From positions 1 to 64,000 of the forward strand of contig JBGVRS010000171.1 in NCBI GenBank assembly GCA_045128635.1: 64,000 nt of DNA. The letters run 5' to 3'. The first letter of the stretch is position 1. Each line of letters opens with the position of its first letter. Positions 25,673 to 33,002 of the stretch are shown one piece after another. This DNA is from HGM12587 sp045128635. Its GTDB lineage: Bacteria; Bacillota; Clostridia; Lachnospirales; Lachnospiraceae. The position numbers and the translations under genes are program-made. The notes beneath the pieces were generated by a model that saw only the letters and a program-made list of their open reading frames with translations, made no database searches and was not told the DNA's origin.

Positions 25673-27808
25673 TTACATACTGACACGTTCTGCAATTTCA
25701 GCCATCTTGGCTTTATTCAGACGGGTGTCTCCATGAACACGGCTGTAGGATAAATAACCGTTCATACGGTCAATCTTTGTCAGATTCTTTGACCCGCATT
25801 TTGGGCAGACATCCATTTCCAATTCCTGATGTCCACAATCATCACAGTATGCCAAAGATAGGTTGACACCTTCATAATAACCCAATTCCATAGCACGTCT
25901 GATCAATGTGCGGATTGCATCTTTGTTATATCCGATTGGATATCTTACATACTGAATCTTACCGCCATTGCAAAGTTCCCAGAAACGTCCTTCGCAGTCC
26001 TGCTTTTCAATTGGAGTCATCTGTTCTGTTACATGACAGTGGAAGCTGTTGCTTACATATGGTCTGTCAGAAACATCTTCTACAATACCATATTTCTTAC
26101 GGAACTGTTCAATCTGAAGACCGCATAAGCTTTCTGCCGGTGTTCCATAAATTGCATACAAATGTCCGTCTTCTTCTTTGTACTGGGCAATCTTTTTATT
26201 GATATATTCCAAAACATCTAATGCAAACTGTCCATCTTCACGAATAGATTTTCCGTTGTAGAGTTCCTGCAGTTCATTTAAGGCTGTAATACCAAAAGAA
26301 GCTGTTGCTGCTTTCAATAATGGTTTGATCTTATCCTGTGGCTGCAGATTTCCGCCATAGAAACCGCCTTCGCAATAAGCCAATGGATTTGTGGACGCTC
26401 GCATTTCTCCAAGATATTCATACGTACGAATATGAAGATGACGAATCATTTCCAGATAATAATCCAGCACTTCATAAAAATCTCTGTTTTCCGCACGGGA
26501 TTTTGCCAGAATCATCGGAAGGTGTAAGCTTACTGCACCAATATTAAAGCGTCCTACAAATACCGGCACATCATTTTCATCTGCCGGATACATTCCGCCT
26601 CTTTCATACCAAGGGCTTAAGAATGCTCGGCATCCCATAGGGCTGATTACCTTCTTATAGCGCTGATACATGCTGGCAATATAACCTTTTCCGCTCATGG
26701 AAAGCCAGTCCGGATACATGGTTTTGGAAGAGCATTCAACGCCCTCTTCAAACACGTCTTCACAACATTTTCCCGGTCCGTGAATTTCTTCATCATATAA
26801 GAATACAATTTTCGGGAATAATACCGGTTTTTTATTTCCCGTTTTTCCCTGACCCTGTTTATGAACCTGTAACAGGGAAATATTACACATCTTTTCAAAT
26901 GGTTTTGTTCCAAGCCCTAACGTCACTGTCACAAACGGATAATCTCCACGAGAAGAACCAACCGTATTTAATTTATATTCGATTCCCTGCCATCCCTGAT
27001 CAAAATCACGTCTTACTTTGCTCATAGCATAGCTTTCTGCTTTTTCATCAAGACCAGCCCAGTCCGGATCTGCAAACTGTTTAAACTCTGTTTTATATTT
27101 TTCGTAACTCTTTTCTGCATATGGTGCCAGAATCTTATCCACTTCAGGGACTGTAAAACCACCATACTGCTGAGCTGCTGTACTTAAAATAATATCGCCC
27201 ATAACGTCAAAGGCAGTATCTAATGTCTTTGGTTCGTTATACCAGACATTCCCCATCTCAAAGCCGCCTTTTAAGACATTGCCCACGTCAAAAAGACAAC
27301 AGTTCATAGTATCGAGACGAGCAGACTGGTCATGAATATAGATATAACCATCACGACATGCCTGAAGCTCATTACGGTTCATAAAGAATTTACGATATAA
27401 TTCTTTATTTAATTCATTAAAAATCAAGCTTCGTTTGGTTGCAACCAGTGCACTGTCTGTATTGGCATTACTCTTATCCCCAATGTAACGGATAGACTGA
27501 CTTTTTGTATAAACATCATCCATCATGTGCACGAAGTCTTTTTTATAATTTCGGTAATCACGATAGCTTCTTGCAACTGCCGGATTCACCTGTTCCAGAG
27601 CACCTTCTACAATATTGTGCATATCCTGAATATCAATATTTTCTCTGCCAAGAGACTCTGCCTTTGTAAAAGCAAAATCACAGATTCGGCGTTTTTCTTC
27701 TTCTGTAAATGTGTAAAGAATACGATTTGCAGATTTGTTTACCGCATTGATAATCTTTTCAACATTGAACTTTTCTCTTGTTCCGTCTTTCTTGATTACG
27801 TAAATCAT
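25673..27808 (-). CDS. nrdD: Anaerobic ribonucleoside-triphosphate reductase (class III)
   Basis: Glycyl-radical enzyme that makes deoxyribonucleotides in strict anaerobes. The 711-residue product has an N-terminal ATP-cone (VIKKDGTREKFNVEKIINAV), the catalytic barrel, and a C-terminal zinc site with two cysteine pairs (CDDCG and CPKCG, around residues 657-672). The glycyl-radical glycine is in RMNGYLSYSR (around 683), 27 residues or so before the end. The activase gene nrdG is not adjacent, so it must be elsewhere. A strong promoter at 27875-27903 lies within the 3' end of the upstream csoR-like gene. An ACAATATCTTGT element in the leader (27824-27835) resembles an NrdR box, but only one copy is visible. 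Confidence 0.96.
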   Translation of the reverse strand: MIYVIKKDGTREKFNVEKIINAVNKSANRILYTFTEEEKRRICDFAFTKAESLGRENIDIQDMHNIVEGALEQVNPAVARSYRDYRNYKKDFVHMMDDVYTKSQSIRYIGDKSNANTDSALVATKRSLIFNELNKELYRKFFMNRNELQACRDGYIYIHDQSARLDTMNCCLFDVGNVLKGGFEMGNVWYNEPKTLDTAFDVMGDIILSTAAQQYGGFTVPEVDKILAPYAEKSYEKYKTEFKQFADPDWAGLDEKAESYAMSKVRRDFDQGWQGIEYKLNTVGSSRGDYPFVTVTLGLGTKPFEKMCNISLLQVHKQGQGKTGNKKPVLFPKIVFLYDEEIHGPGKCCEDVFEEGVECSSKTMYPDWLSMSGKGYIASMYQRYKKVISPMGCRAFLSPWYERGGMYPADENDVPVFVGRFNIGAVSLHLPMILAKSRAENRDFYEVLDYYLEMIRHLHIRTYEYLGEMRASTNPLAYCEGGFYGGNLQPQDKIKPLLKAATASFGITALNELQELYNGKSIREDGQFALDVLEYINKKIAQYKEEDGHLYAIYGTPAESLCGLQIEQFRKKYGIVEDVSDRPYVSNSFHCHVTEQMTPIEKQDCEGRFWELCNGGKIQYVRYPIGYNKDAIRTLIRRAMELGYYEGVNLSLAYCDDCGHQELEMDVCPKCGSKNLTKIDRMNGYLSYSRVHGDTRLNKAKMAEIAERVSM

Positions 27809-27874
27809 TTAACTCCTCCTACCACAATATCTTGTTTGTCCGCCCTATGTTTTTTCAACACAACCTCAAAATGT

Positions 27875-27903
27875 AGTATAACATCATTTCATGAAACGGT
27901 CAA
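27875..27903 (-). promoter_or_regulatory. Predicted nrdD promoter
   Basis: Minus-strand -35 TTGACC (opposite 27898-27903), 17-bp spacer and -10 TATACT (opposite 27875-27880). It overlaps the last codons of the csoR-like gene. Seventeen bases (27875-27891) including the -10 are identical to the csoR-like promoter at 28290-28306. Confidence 0.7.
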
Positions 27904-28246
27904 TTGCCTCTGTCAGTTCTTCAATGGCTTTGTGGTCCCCGGATTCTACGGCATCTACCATGCAATGCTCAATGTGATCTTTTAAAATAACCTTTCCTGT
28001 ATTATTGATCGCGGATTTTACTGCCGATAACTGAATCAGTACTTCACTGCAGTCTCTTCCATCTTCTACCATTCTTTTAATGGATTCTAAATGTCCAATT
28101 GCCCTGGACAAACGATTTAATACAGCTTTTGTATTCGTATGCACATGACCATGACTATGTCCATGATCGTGCGAATGAACATGCTCATGATGCGTATGCT
28201 CGTAAACTGTTCCGTCTTCTGCGATATGTGTATGCTTTTCTTCCAT
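27884..28246 (-). CDS. CsoR/RcnR/FrmR-family metal-sensing repressor with His-rich N terminus
   Basis: Helical DUF156 repressor that releases DNA when it binds a metal or reactive electrophile. The core (about residues 42-120) carries a CsoR-like ligand set: Cys in GRDCSEV, then His and Cys four residues apart in DHIEHC. Ahead of it is a His-rich arm (YEHTHHEHVHSHDHGHSHGH, with more histidines on both sides) that could buffer or sense Ni, Zn or Cu. The ATG at 28252 touches the TAGGA site, so the ATG at 28246 (6-nt spacing) is favoured. A palindrome typical of this family lies just upstream of the promoter. No metal exporter is adjacent, so targets besides itself are unknown. Confidence 0.88.
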   Translation of the reverse strand: MEEKHTHIAEDGTVYEHTHHEHVHSHDHGHSHGHVHTNTKAVLNRLSRAIGHLESIKRMVEDGRDCSEVLIQLSAVKSAINNTGKVILKDHIEHCMVDAVESGDHKAIEELTEAIDRFMK

Positions 28247-28289
28247 GTTCATTCCTACCTTTCAAAATTTCACTTCGTTACCATACTGA

Positions 28290-28334
28290 AGTATAACATC
28301 ATTTCAGTTTTTTCACAATCTCCCTAGGGGGATT
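28290..28334 (-). promoter_or_regulatory. Promoter and CsoR-type operator of the metal-sensing repressor gene
   Basis: Minus-strand -35 TTGTGA (opposite 28313-28318), 17-bp spacer, -10 TATACT (opposite 28290-28295). Next to the -35 is an 18-bp palindrome AATCTCCCTAGGGGGATT (28317-28334) with one mismatched pair, the A/T-flanked G/C-tract form typical of CsoR-family operators. It ends directly at the stop codon of the upstream ATPase gene (28335). Confidence 0.65.
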
Positions 28335-29714
28335 TTAAAGTAATATTTTCCCATAAGGAATCTGATGTTTTTCTAATATGCGAAGTTCTCTTTTATGACA
28401 GGAAAACAAAAGTACTTGTCTGTCAAGACTTTGTAAATACACCAACAGGCGTTCCAAACGCTTGTCATCAAAATACACAAAAGCATCATCAAATAAAAGC
28501 GGCAGGGTATCTTCTCCAAAAAACAGATCCTGCAATCCAATGCGCAGCGCCAAATATACCTGGTCTACACACCCTGTACTTAGCTGAAACAGTTTCACCG
28601 TTTGATTACCATCCCAGACAACCGGTTCTTCATTTTCTTCCAGAATCAGTTTCTGGTATTTTCCCTTTGTCATCCGGGACAGAACTGCCGATGTTTTATC
28701 AATCAGCTGCTGCATAACCTCTTCTTTTCGAAGAGCGGAAATCTCACGAATCCTGTCCATCGCAAGTTCTATCGCTTTTACTTCCAGATTCTTTGACTGT
28801 TCATGTAATTTTTCATAAAAAGAATCTTTTTCTAATATAAATTCTTCTCTCTGGCTTTCTTTTTCACCAACAAGTTCCCGAAGAAATTTCAATTTTTCTT
28901 CTGTTTTTAAGATTTCTTCACGTCTTTTCTCAGCTTCTCTGCGCAGACGCTTTCTGCTAAATAATTTTTTTAACCAGCAGAGAATCTTTGCAAAGAAACC
29001 TCTTCGTTCTTCCGACACCTCCTCTTCCAGCTGTACTTTTTGCTTCATCAAACCTTCTATTTGCTTCTGACAGGCTAAGATTTCTTTTTCCAACAGTTCT
29101 ATTCCCGCATCCAGTTTCGCAATTTGCTCTCTGATTTCTCCTGCCTGTCTCTTTTTCATTTGTTCTATTGATTTTTTCTTTGTTTCCAGATTCTGCAGTG
29201 CTTTTACCACATCTGTCGCATTTTTCCCTGCTTCCTGCACACTTGCTATATGATTCTTCAGATAGCTGTAAATGATATCCTGTGGCTTCATCTTTAACTG
29301 TCCCACTGCCGCAGTATTAACATACAATTCTGCATTCATATCACCAAGCAGCATCTCCAAATCACCTTGTTCTACGGATAATTCTTCTCCATCCGTTTCA
29401 CATACCAGACGTACGGATTTTTCATTATGATAAAAGTTTCGTTCCAGATAAAAAATTTTGCCACCTGTTTCGAATTTCATGCTACCTTCATACCATGTCT
29501 TATTGTTCCACGGCTGATAAGTAGTATATGCATCGTTTCTTGCGGCTCTCCCTCTCTGCTTTTCCATTCCAAAGAGAAGGGCTCCAATCGCATGATAAAT
29601 CGTAGTCTTCCCCGCTTCATTGGCTCCGTAAATCACATTAATCCCATCAGAAAAACGAAACACCGATTCAGAAAATTTTCCAAAATTTCTTAAATTTAAT
29701 TCCTTGATAATCAT
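28335..29714 (-). CDS. SbcC/Rad50-like (YhaN-type) ATPase, short form
   Basis: 459-residue ABC/SMC-type ATPase. The N-terminal lobe has LRNFGKFSESVFRF and Walker A YGANEAGKTTIYH (about residues 29-41). The middle (about 155-325) is coiled coil, interrupted near residue 238 by an aromatic/basic patch (FFAKILCWLKKLFSRKRLRR) that could touch membrane. The C-terminal lobe has the signature-like LSTGCVDQVYLALRIGL and Walker B LPLLFDDAFVYFDD. No CxxC zinc hook is seen. Family members (B. subtilis YhaN, SbcC) are much longer, so this is a compact version. It overlaps the nuclease gene by 4 bp (ATGA) and probably forms a complex with it in DNA end processing. Confidence 0.85.
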   Translation of the reverse strand: MIIKELNLRNFGKFSESVFRFSDGINVIYGANEAGKTTIYHAIGALLFGMEKQRGRAARNDAYTTYQPWNNKTWYEGSMKFETGGKIFYLERNFYHNEKSVRLVCETDGEELSVEQGDLEMLLGDMNAELYVNTAAVGQLKMKPQDIIYSYLKNHIASVQEAGKNATDVVKALQNLETKKKSIEQMKKRQAGEIREQIAKLDAGIELLEKEILACQKQIEGLMKQKVQLEEEVSEERRGFFAKILCWLKKLFSRKRLRREAEKRREEILKTEEKLKFLRELVGEKESQREEFILEKDSFYEKLHEQSKNLEVKAIELAMDRIREISALRKEEVMQQLIDKTSAVLSRMTKGKYQKLILEENEEPVVWDGNQTVKLFQLSTGCVDQVYLALRIGLQDLFFGEDTLPLLFDDAFVYFDDKRLERLLVYLQSLDRQVLLFSCHKRELRILEKHQIPYGKILL

Positions 29715-30763
29715 GCTTTCAATGCCTCCAGGATTGCCTCTATGCCATAAGCAAGCACTTTCTTATCTACTTCTTCCCCGCTCTGTTCAAAAGAAGAAAT
29801 ATATCTTTGCAGCAGACAACCTTCATAATCTATCTTCAATTGCTCATAATCATAATACTTGTCTGTCTGATCTAAAATTGCCCGGATATTGCCAACACTC
29901 TTTATCTTTTCTTCCATAATTTCCAAAGAAGCATGTCTTTTTCCCTGGATGATTACATCATAAATGTTTTGCTCACCAAGTTCCGTAACTTTCTCACCAA
30001 TTCTTCTGCAAATGCTACCCATGGTATCTTCTGTGGTAATTTCCATTCTTAATGTCTTGTATTCTCTTTTTGCAAATGGAACCAGCGCAATCTGATTTTT
30101 CCCATCTTTCACTTCCACACGAACAAATCCATGGGTTCCAAAACAGGTATGATCTGTTGGTTCCAGACTTCCTGCCATCACTGCACGCCCAGGTAAAATG
30201 AGTCCCGGTTTATGCACATGTCCAAAGGCAATATAATCAAACCCACTTTTCATGAGTTTTTCTTTCGTATAAGGAATATGCTTTTCATCTCCGCCGTGAG
30301 CCAGCAAAATATGATAATATCCATTATCCTCCGGCTTCACATCATCATACAGTTGCTCACGAATTTCTTTTCCGTGATAACTAAGACCATAAACATCTGT
30401 TTTTAGTTCCGGGAATTTAACAGAATCTATCACTGTATTCTCAAAGAAATATACATTTTCCGCCCAGGAAAATCCTTTATAAAAAGAATTTGCGCCTATA
30501 TGGTCATGATTGCCCGCCATAAGAACAACTTTTGTTTTTGATAAAGACGCAAAACGGTCGTTAACCTCCCGAAGTTCACGAAGAAGCGGTGGTCTATGAA
30601 ATACATCTCCTGCGATCAAAAGCAGATCTGCCTTCTGCATTTCCACCACTTCTATCAATCGTTCAAAGCTATCCCATAATTCCTGTTTTCTGTTTTTTCC
30701 CCATTTTTCCCCTGCATCAGGACTTGCTCCCAGATGAAGGTCTGCCGTATGAATGATTAACAT
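29711..30763 (-). CDS. SbcD/Mre11-like (YhaO-type) DNA repair exonuclease
   Basis: 350-residue metallophosphoesterase, partner of the ATPase encoded just downstream. The metal ligands are visible: HTADLHLG (Asp, His), IAGDVFHRP (Asp), MAGNHDH (Asn, His, Asp), LLAHGGD and FGHVHKP. A C-terminal capping region follows (about 260-350). A GTG at 30775 falls within the ribosome-binding site, so the ATG at 30763 (MLIIHTADLHLG) is the start, with GAGGTG about 9 nt upstream. That site lies in the arm of the asnS terminator hairpin. The pair probably acts in double-strand break or stalled-fork processing. Confidence 0.9.
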   Translation of the reverse strand: MLIIHTADLHLGASPDAGEKWGKNRKQELWDSFERLIEVVEMQKADLLLIAGDVFHRPPLLRELREVNDRFASLSKTKVVLMAGNHDHIGANSFYKGFSWAENVYFFENTVIDSVKFPELKTDVYGLSYHGKEIREQLYDDVKPEDNGYYHILLAHGGDEKHIPYTKEKLMKSGFDYIAFGHVHKPGLILPGRAVMAGSLEPTDHTCFGTHGFVRVEVKDGKNQIALVPFAKREYKTLRMEITTEDTMGSICRRIGEKVTELGEQNIYDVIIQGKRHASLEIMEEKIKSVGNIRAILDQTDKYYDYEQLKIDYEGCLLQRYISSFEQSGEEVDKKVLAYGIEAILEALKA

Positions 30764-30769
30764 AAAAAA

Positions 30770-30803
30770 ATACACCTCACGGTAAGTGTACCATAAGGTG
30801 TAT
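30770..30803 (-). terminator. asnS terminator overlapping the yhaO-like ribosome-binding site
   Basis: 14-bp inverted repeat (arms 30770-30783 and 30790-30803) with two G-U pairs when read as minus-strand RNA, followed by seven T residues (30770-30764) and then the ATG of the exonuclease gene at 30763. The GAGGTG Shine-Dalgarno site is part of the descending arm. Confidence 0.75.
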
Positions 30804-30838
30804 GATTTTTCAAGAACATTTGTTCGGTATTCTGTTTC

Positions 30839-32230
30839 TTATAATTCGCAGTTGTTAACTGTTCTTGGGAATGGGATAACGTCACGGATGTTACCCATAC
30901 CTGTTAAATACATTACGCATCTTTCAAATCCAAGGCCGAAACCTGCATGACGAGCGGAACCATATTTTCTAAGGTCAAGATAGAAGTCGTAGTCTTCTTT
31001 GTTAAGCCCCAGTTCTTCCATACGTCCAACTAATTTATCGTAATCATCTTCTCTCTGGCTTCCGCCGATGATTTCACCGATACCCGGAACAAGACAATCC
31101 ATGGCTGCAACTGTCTTGCCGTCTTCGTTGAGTTTCATGTAGAAGGCTTTGATTTCCTTTGGATAATCTGTTACGAATACAGGACGTTTAAATACTTTTT
31201 CTGTTAAGTATCTTTCATGTTCTGTCTGTAAGTCACATCCCCAGTATACTTTATAATCAAAGTTGTCATTGTTCTTTTCAAGGATTTCGATTGCTTCTGT
31301 GTAAGTCACATGACCAAATTCTGAGTTCATAACACCGTTCAATCTGTCAAGTAAGCCTTTGTCAATGAAGCTGTTGAAGAAGTTCATTTCTTCTGGTGCA
31401 TTTTCAAGCACATAACGAATGACATATTTTAACATTGCTTCTGCAATATCCATGTTGTCCTGAAGATCAGCGAATGCCATTTCAGGTTCGATCATCCAGA
31501 ATTCTGCAGCATGTCTTGTTGTATTAGAATTTTCTGCACGGAATGTTGGTCCAAATGTGTAGATGTTTCTAAATGCCATCGCATAAGTTTCGCCGTTTAA
31601 CTGACCGGAAACTGTCAGGTTTGTTGGTTTGTTAAAGAAATCTTTAGAGAAATCAACTGCACCATCTTCTGTCTTTGGCACATTGTTTAAATCCATTGTT
31701 GTAACCTGGAACATTTCACCGGCACCTTCACAGTCACTTCCTGTGATCAGCGGAGTATTTACATATACGAATCCTCTTTCCTGGAAGAACTGATGGATTG
31801 CGTAAGCACATAAGGAACGTACACGGAATACTGCCTGGAATGTGTTTGTTCTAGGACGTAAATGTGTGATTGTTCTTAAGTATTCTAAGCTGTGACGCTT
31901 TGGCTGTACAGGATAGTCTGGTGTAGATGGTCCTTCTACAATAACTTCCTCTGCCTGAATTTCGAATTTCTGTTTTGCCTGTGGTGTTGCAACCAATTTA
32001 CCTTTTACGATGATTGCTGCACCTACATTTAATTTGCAGATTTCTGTAAAGTTTTCCATGTTGTCATGGAATACTACCTGTAATGTTTCAAAAAATGTAC
32101 CGTCATTTAAAACGATAAATCCAAATGTCTTTGAATCACGGATATTACGAACCCATCCGCCAACTTCGATGGTCTGATCGATATATTTGTCAGTATTGCG
32201 ATATAATTCTTTTACTGTAACTAAGTTCAT
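30839..32230 (-). CDS. asnS: Asparaginyl-tRNA synthetase
   Basis: Class IIb aminoacyl-tRNA synthetase. The 463-residue product has the N-terminal OB-fold anticodon-binding domain (VGGWVRNIRDSKTFGFIVLNDG), motif 2 region (TFRAENSNTTRHAAEFWMIEPE), the GEIIGGSQREDDYD block and motif 3 GFGLGFERCVMYLTG. Residues around NIRDVIPFPRTVNNCEL at the C terminus are typical AsnRS. GGAGACAAAGAG precedes the ATG. It is divergent from queT and has its own promoter; no T-box leader is visible in the short upstream region. Confidence 0.97.
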   Translation of the reverse strand: MNLVTVKELYRNTDKYIDQTIEVGGWVRNIRDSKTFGFIVLNDGTFFETLQVVFHDNMENFTEICKLNVGAAIIVKGKLVATPQAKQKFEIQAEEVIVEGPSTPDYPVQPKRHSLEYLRTITHLRPRTNTFQAVFRVRSLCAYAIHQFFQERGFVYVNTPLITGSDCEGAGEMFQVTTMDLNNVPKTEDGAVDFSKDFFNKPTNLTVSGQLNGETYAMAFRNIYTFGPTFRAENSNTTRHAAEFWMIEPEMAFADLQDNMDIAEAMLKYVIRYVLENAPEEMNFFNSFIDKGLLDRLNGVMNSEFGHVTYTEAIEILEKNNDNFDYKVYWGCDLQTEHERYLTEKVFKRPVFVTDYPKEIKAFYMKLNEDGKTVAAMDCLVPGIGEIIGGSQREDDYDKLVGRMEELGLNKEDYDFYLDLRKYGSARHAGFGLGFERCVMYLTGMGNIRDVIPFPRTVNNCEL

Positions 32231-32272
32231 CTCTTTGTCTCCTCTTTTTTACAAAAGTCTCATAATTAAAGC

Positions 32273-32301
32273 ATTATAGCGCATTTTTTCTGTAATAGCA
32301 A
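32273..32301 (-). promoter_or_regulatory. Predicted asnS promoter
   Basis: Minus-strand -35 TTGCTA (opposite 32296-32301), 17-bp spacer and consensus -10 TATAAT (opposite 32273-32278). The transcript would start near 32266, giving a leader of about 36 nt, too short for a T-box. Confidence 0.7.
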
Positions 32302-32320
32302 GGATTGGATTCCATAATTA

Positions 32321-32349
32321 TTGCAATTCTTTACTTTCTGTGGTATACT
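32321..32349 (+). promoter_or_regulatory. Predicted queT promoter
   Basis: -35 TTGCAA (32321-32326), 17-bp spacer, -10 TATACT (32344-32349). The transcript would start near 32356, leaving a leader of about 92 nt before the queT ATG. Confidence 0.7.
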
Positions 32350-32355
32350 TCCCAC

Positions 32356-32447
32356 CGTTAAAACCCAAAAACAAGGTCGATAGGGTATATAAACCGAGTG
32401 TTCGAGACCTTCCACTCGTAAAACAAAACTAAAGGAGAAAATTAAAT
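32356..32447 (+). ncRNA. Structured queT leader with H-type pseudoknot, candidate preQ1-responsive element
   Basis: Two interleaved perfect 6-bp helices are visible: AAGGTC (32373-32378) with GACCTT (32406-32411), and CGAGTG (32395-32400) with CACTCG (32413-32418). That topology is an H-type pseudoknot. A short ACCC/GGGT pairing (32363-32366 with 32383-32386) could add a further helix. No intrinsic terminator follows, so control would act on translation; GGAG of queT is at 32434-32437. preQ1 riboswitches are pseudoknots found upstream of queT genes, but I could not match this leader to the class I, II or III consensus by eye. Confidence 0.5.
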
Positions 32448-32933
32448 ATGAGATCAAGACGTGTAAAGTATATCACGCAGGCTGCCATGATTGCGGCTAT
32501 CTACGTGGTACTGACCCTTTTTATCAGCGCATTTAACCTTGCAAGCGGAGCCATTCAGATTCGAATTTCCGAAGCACTCACCGTGCTTCCGGCTTTTACA
32601 CCGGCTGCAATTCCAGGTCTTTTTATCGGATGCCTGATCAGCAATCTTCTCAGCGGAGGGATGCTGCTTGACGTCATCTTTGGAAGTCTGGCAACTTTAC
32701 TTGGTGCATGCGGCACTTATCTGCTTCGAAAATGGAAATGGGTAGTTTCAGTACCGCCAATTCTTAGCAACGCACTCATCGTGCCATTCGTACTGGCATA
32801 TGTTTACCATATCCCAGGGGGTGTACCATATTTCATGGTAACAGTAGGCATCGGACAGATACTTTCCTGCGGTGTCCTTGGTATGATTGTGTATAAAATT
32901 CTTGCAAAGTACCGTAACGTGATATTTAAATAA
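32448..32933 (+). CDS. queT: QueT family queuosine-precursor transporter
   Basis: Small integral membrane S-component-like protein (161 aa) for uptake of preQ0/preQ1, precursors of the queuosine tRNA modification; such proteins usually work with a shared ECF module. Five to six hydrophobic helices are visible (AAMIAAIYVVLTLFISAFNL; TPAAIPGLFIGCLISNLL; ILSNALIVPFVLAYVYHI). Family hallmarks include the IQIRISEALTVLP loop and the conserved GGMLLDVIFGSLATLLGA segment. AAAGGAG precedes the ATG. The gene is alone behind a promoter and a structured leader and ends at a strong bidirectional hairpin. Confidence 0.92.
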   Translation: MRSRRVKYITQAAMIAAIYVVLTLFISAFNLASGAIQIRISEALTVLPAFTPAAIPGLFIGCLISNLLSGGMLLDVIFGSLATLLGACGTYLLRKWKWVVSVPPILSNALIVPFVLAYVYHIPGGVPYFMVTVGIGQILSCGVLGMIVYKILAKYRNVIFK

Positions 32934-32940
32934 GATTCTA

Positions 32941-32984
32941 AAATAACTTAAGAGCAGGCACTTCAGCCTGCTCTTAAGTTATTT
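32941..32984. terminator. Bidirectional terminator between queT and the redox locus
   Basis: Perfect 19-bp inverted repeat (32941-32959 and 32966-32984, core AACTTAAGAGCAGGC) with a 6-nt loop. It lies between the queT stop (32933) and the stop of the convergent membrane protein gene (33003). A/T runs at the outer ends give a U tail in either direction. Confidence 0.85.
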
Positions 32985-33002
32985 ATATTCACATCATTTA
33001 GT

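Noticed and set aside
32266..32457. Minus-strand 63-residue frame over the queT leader
   Set aside because: It has no ribosome-binding site and covers promoters and the structured leader of the opposite strand.
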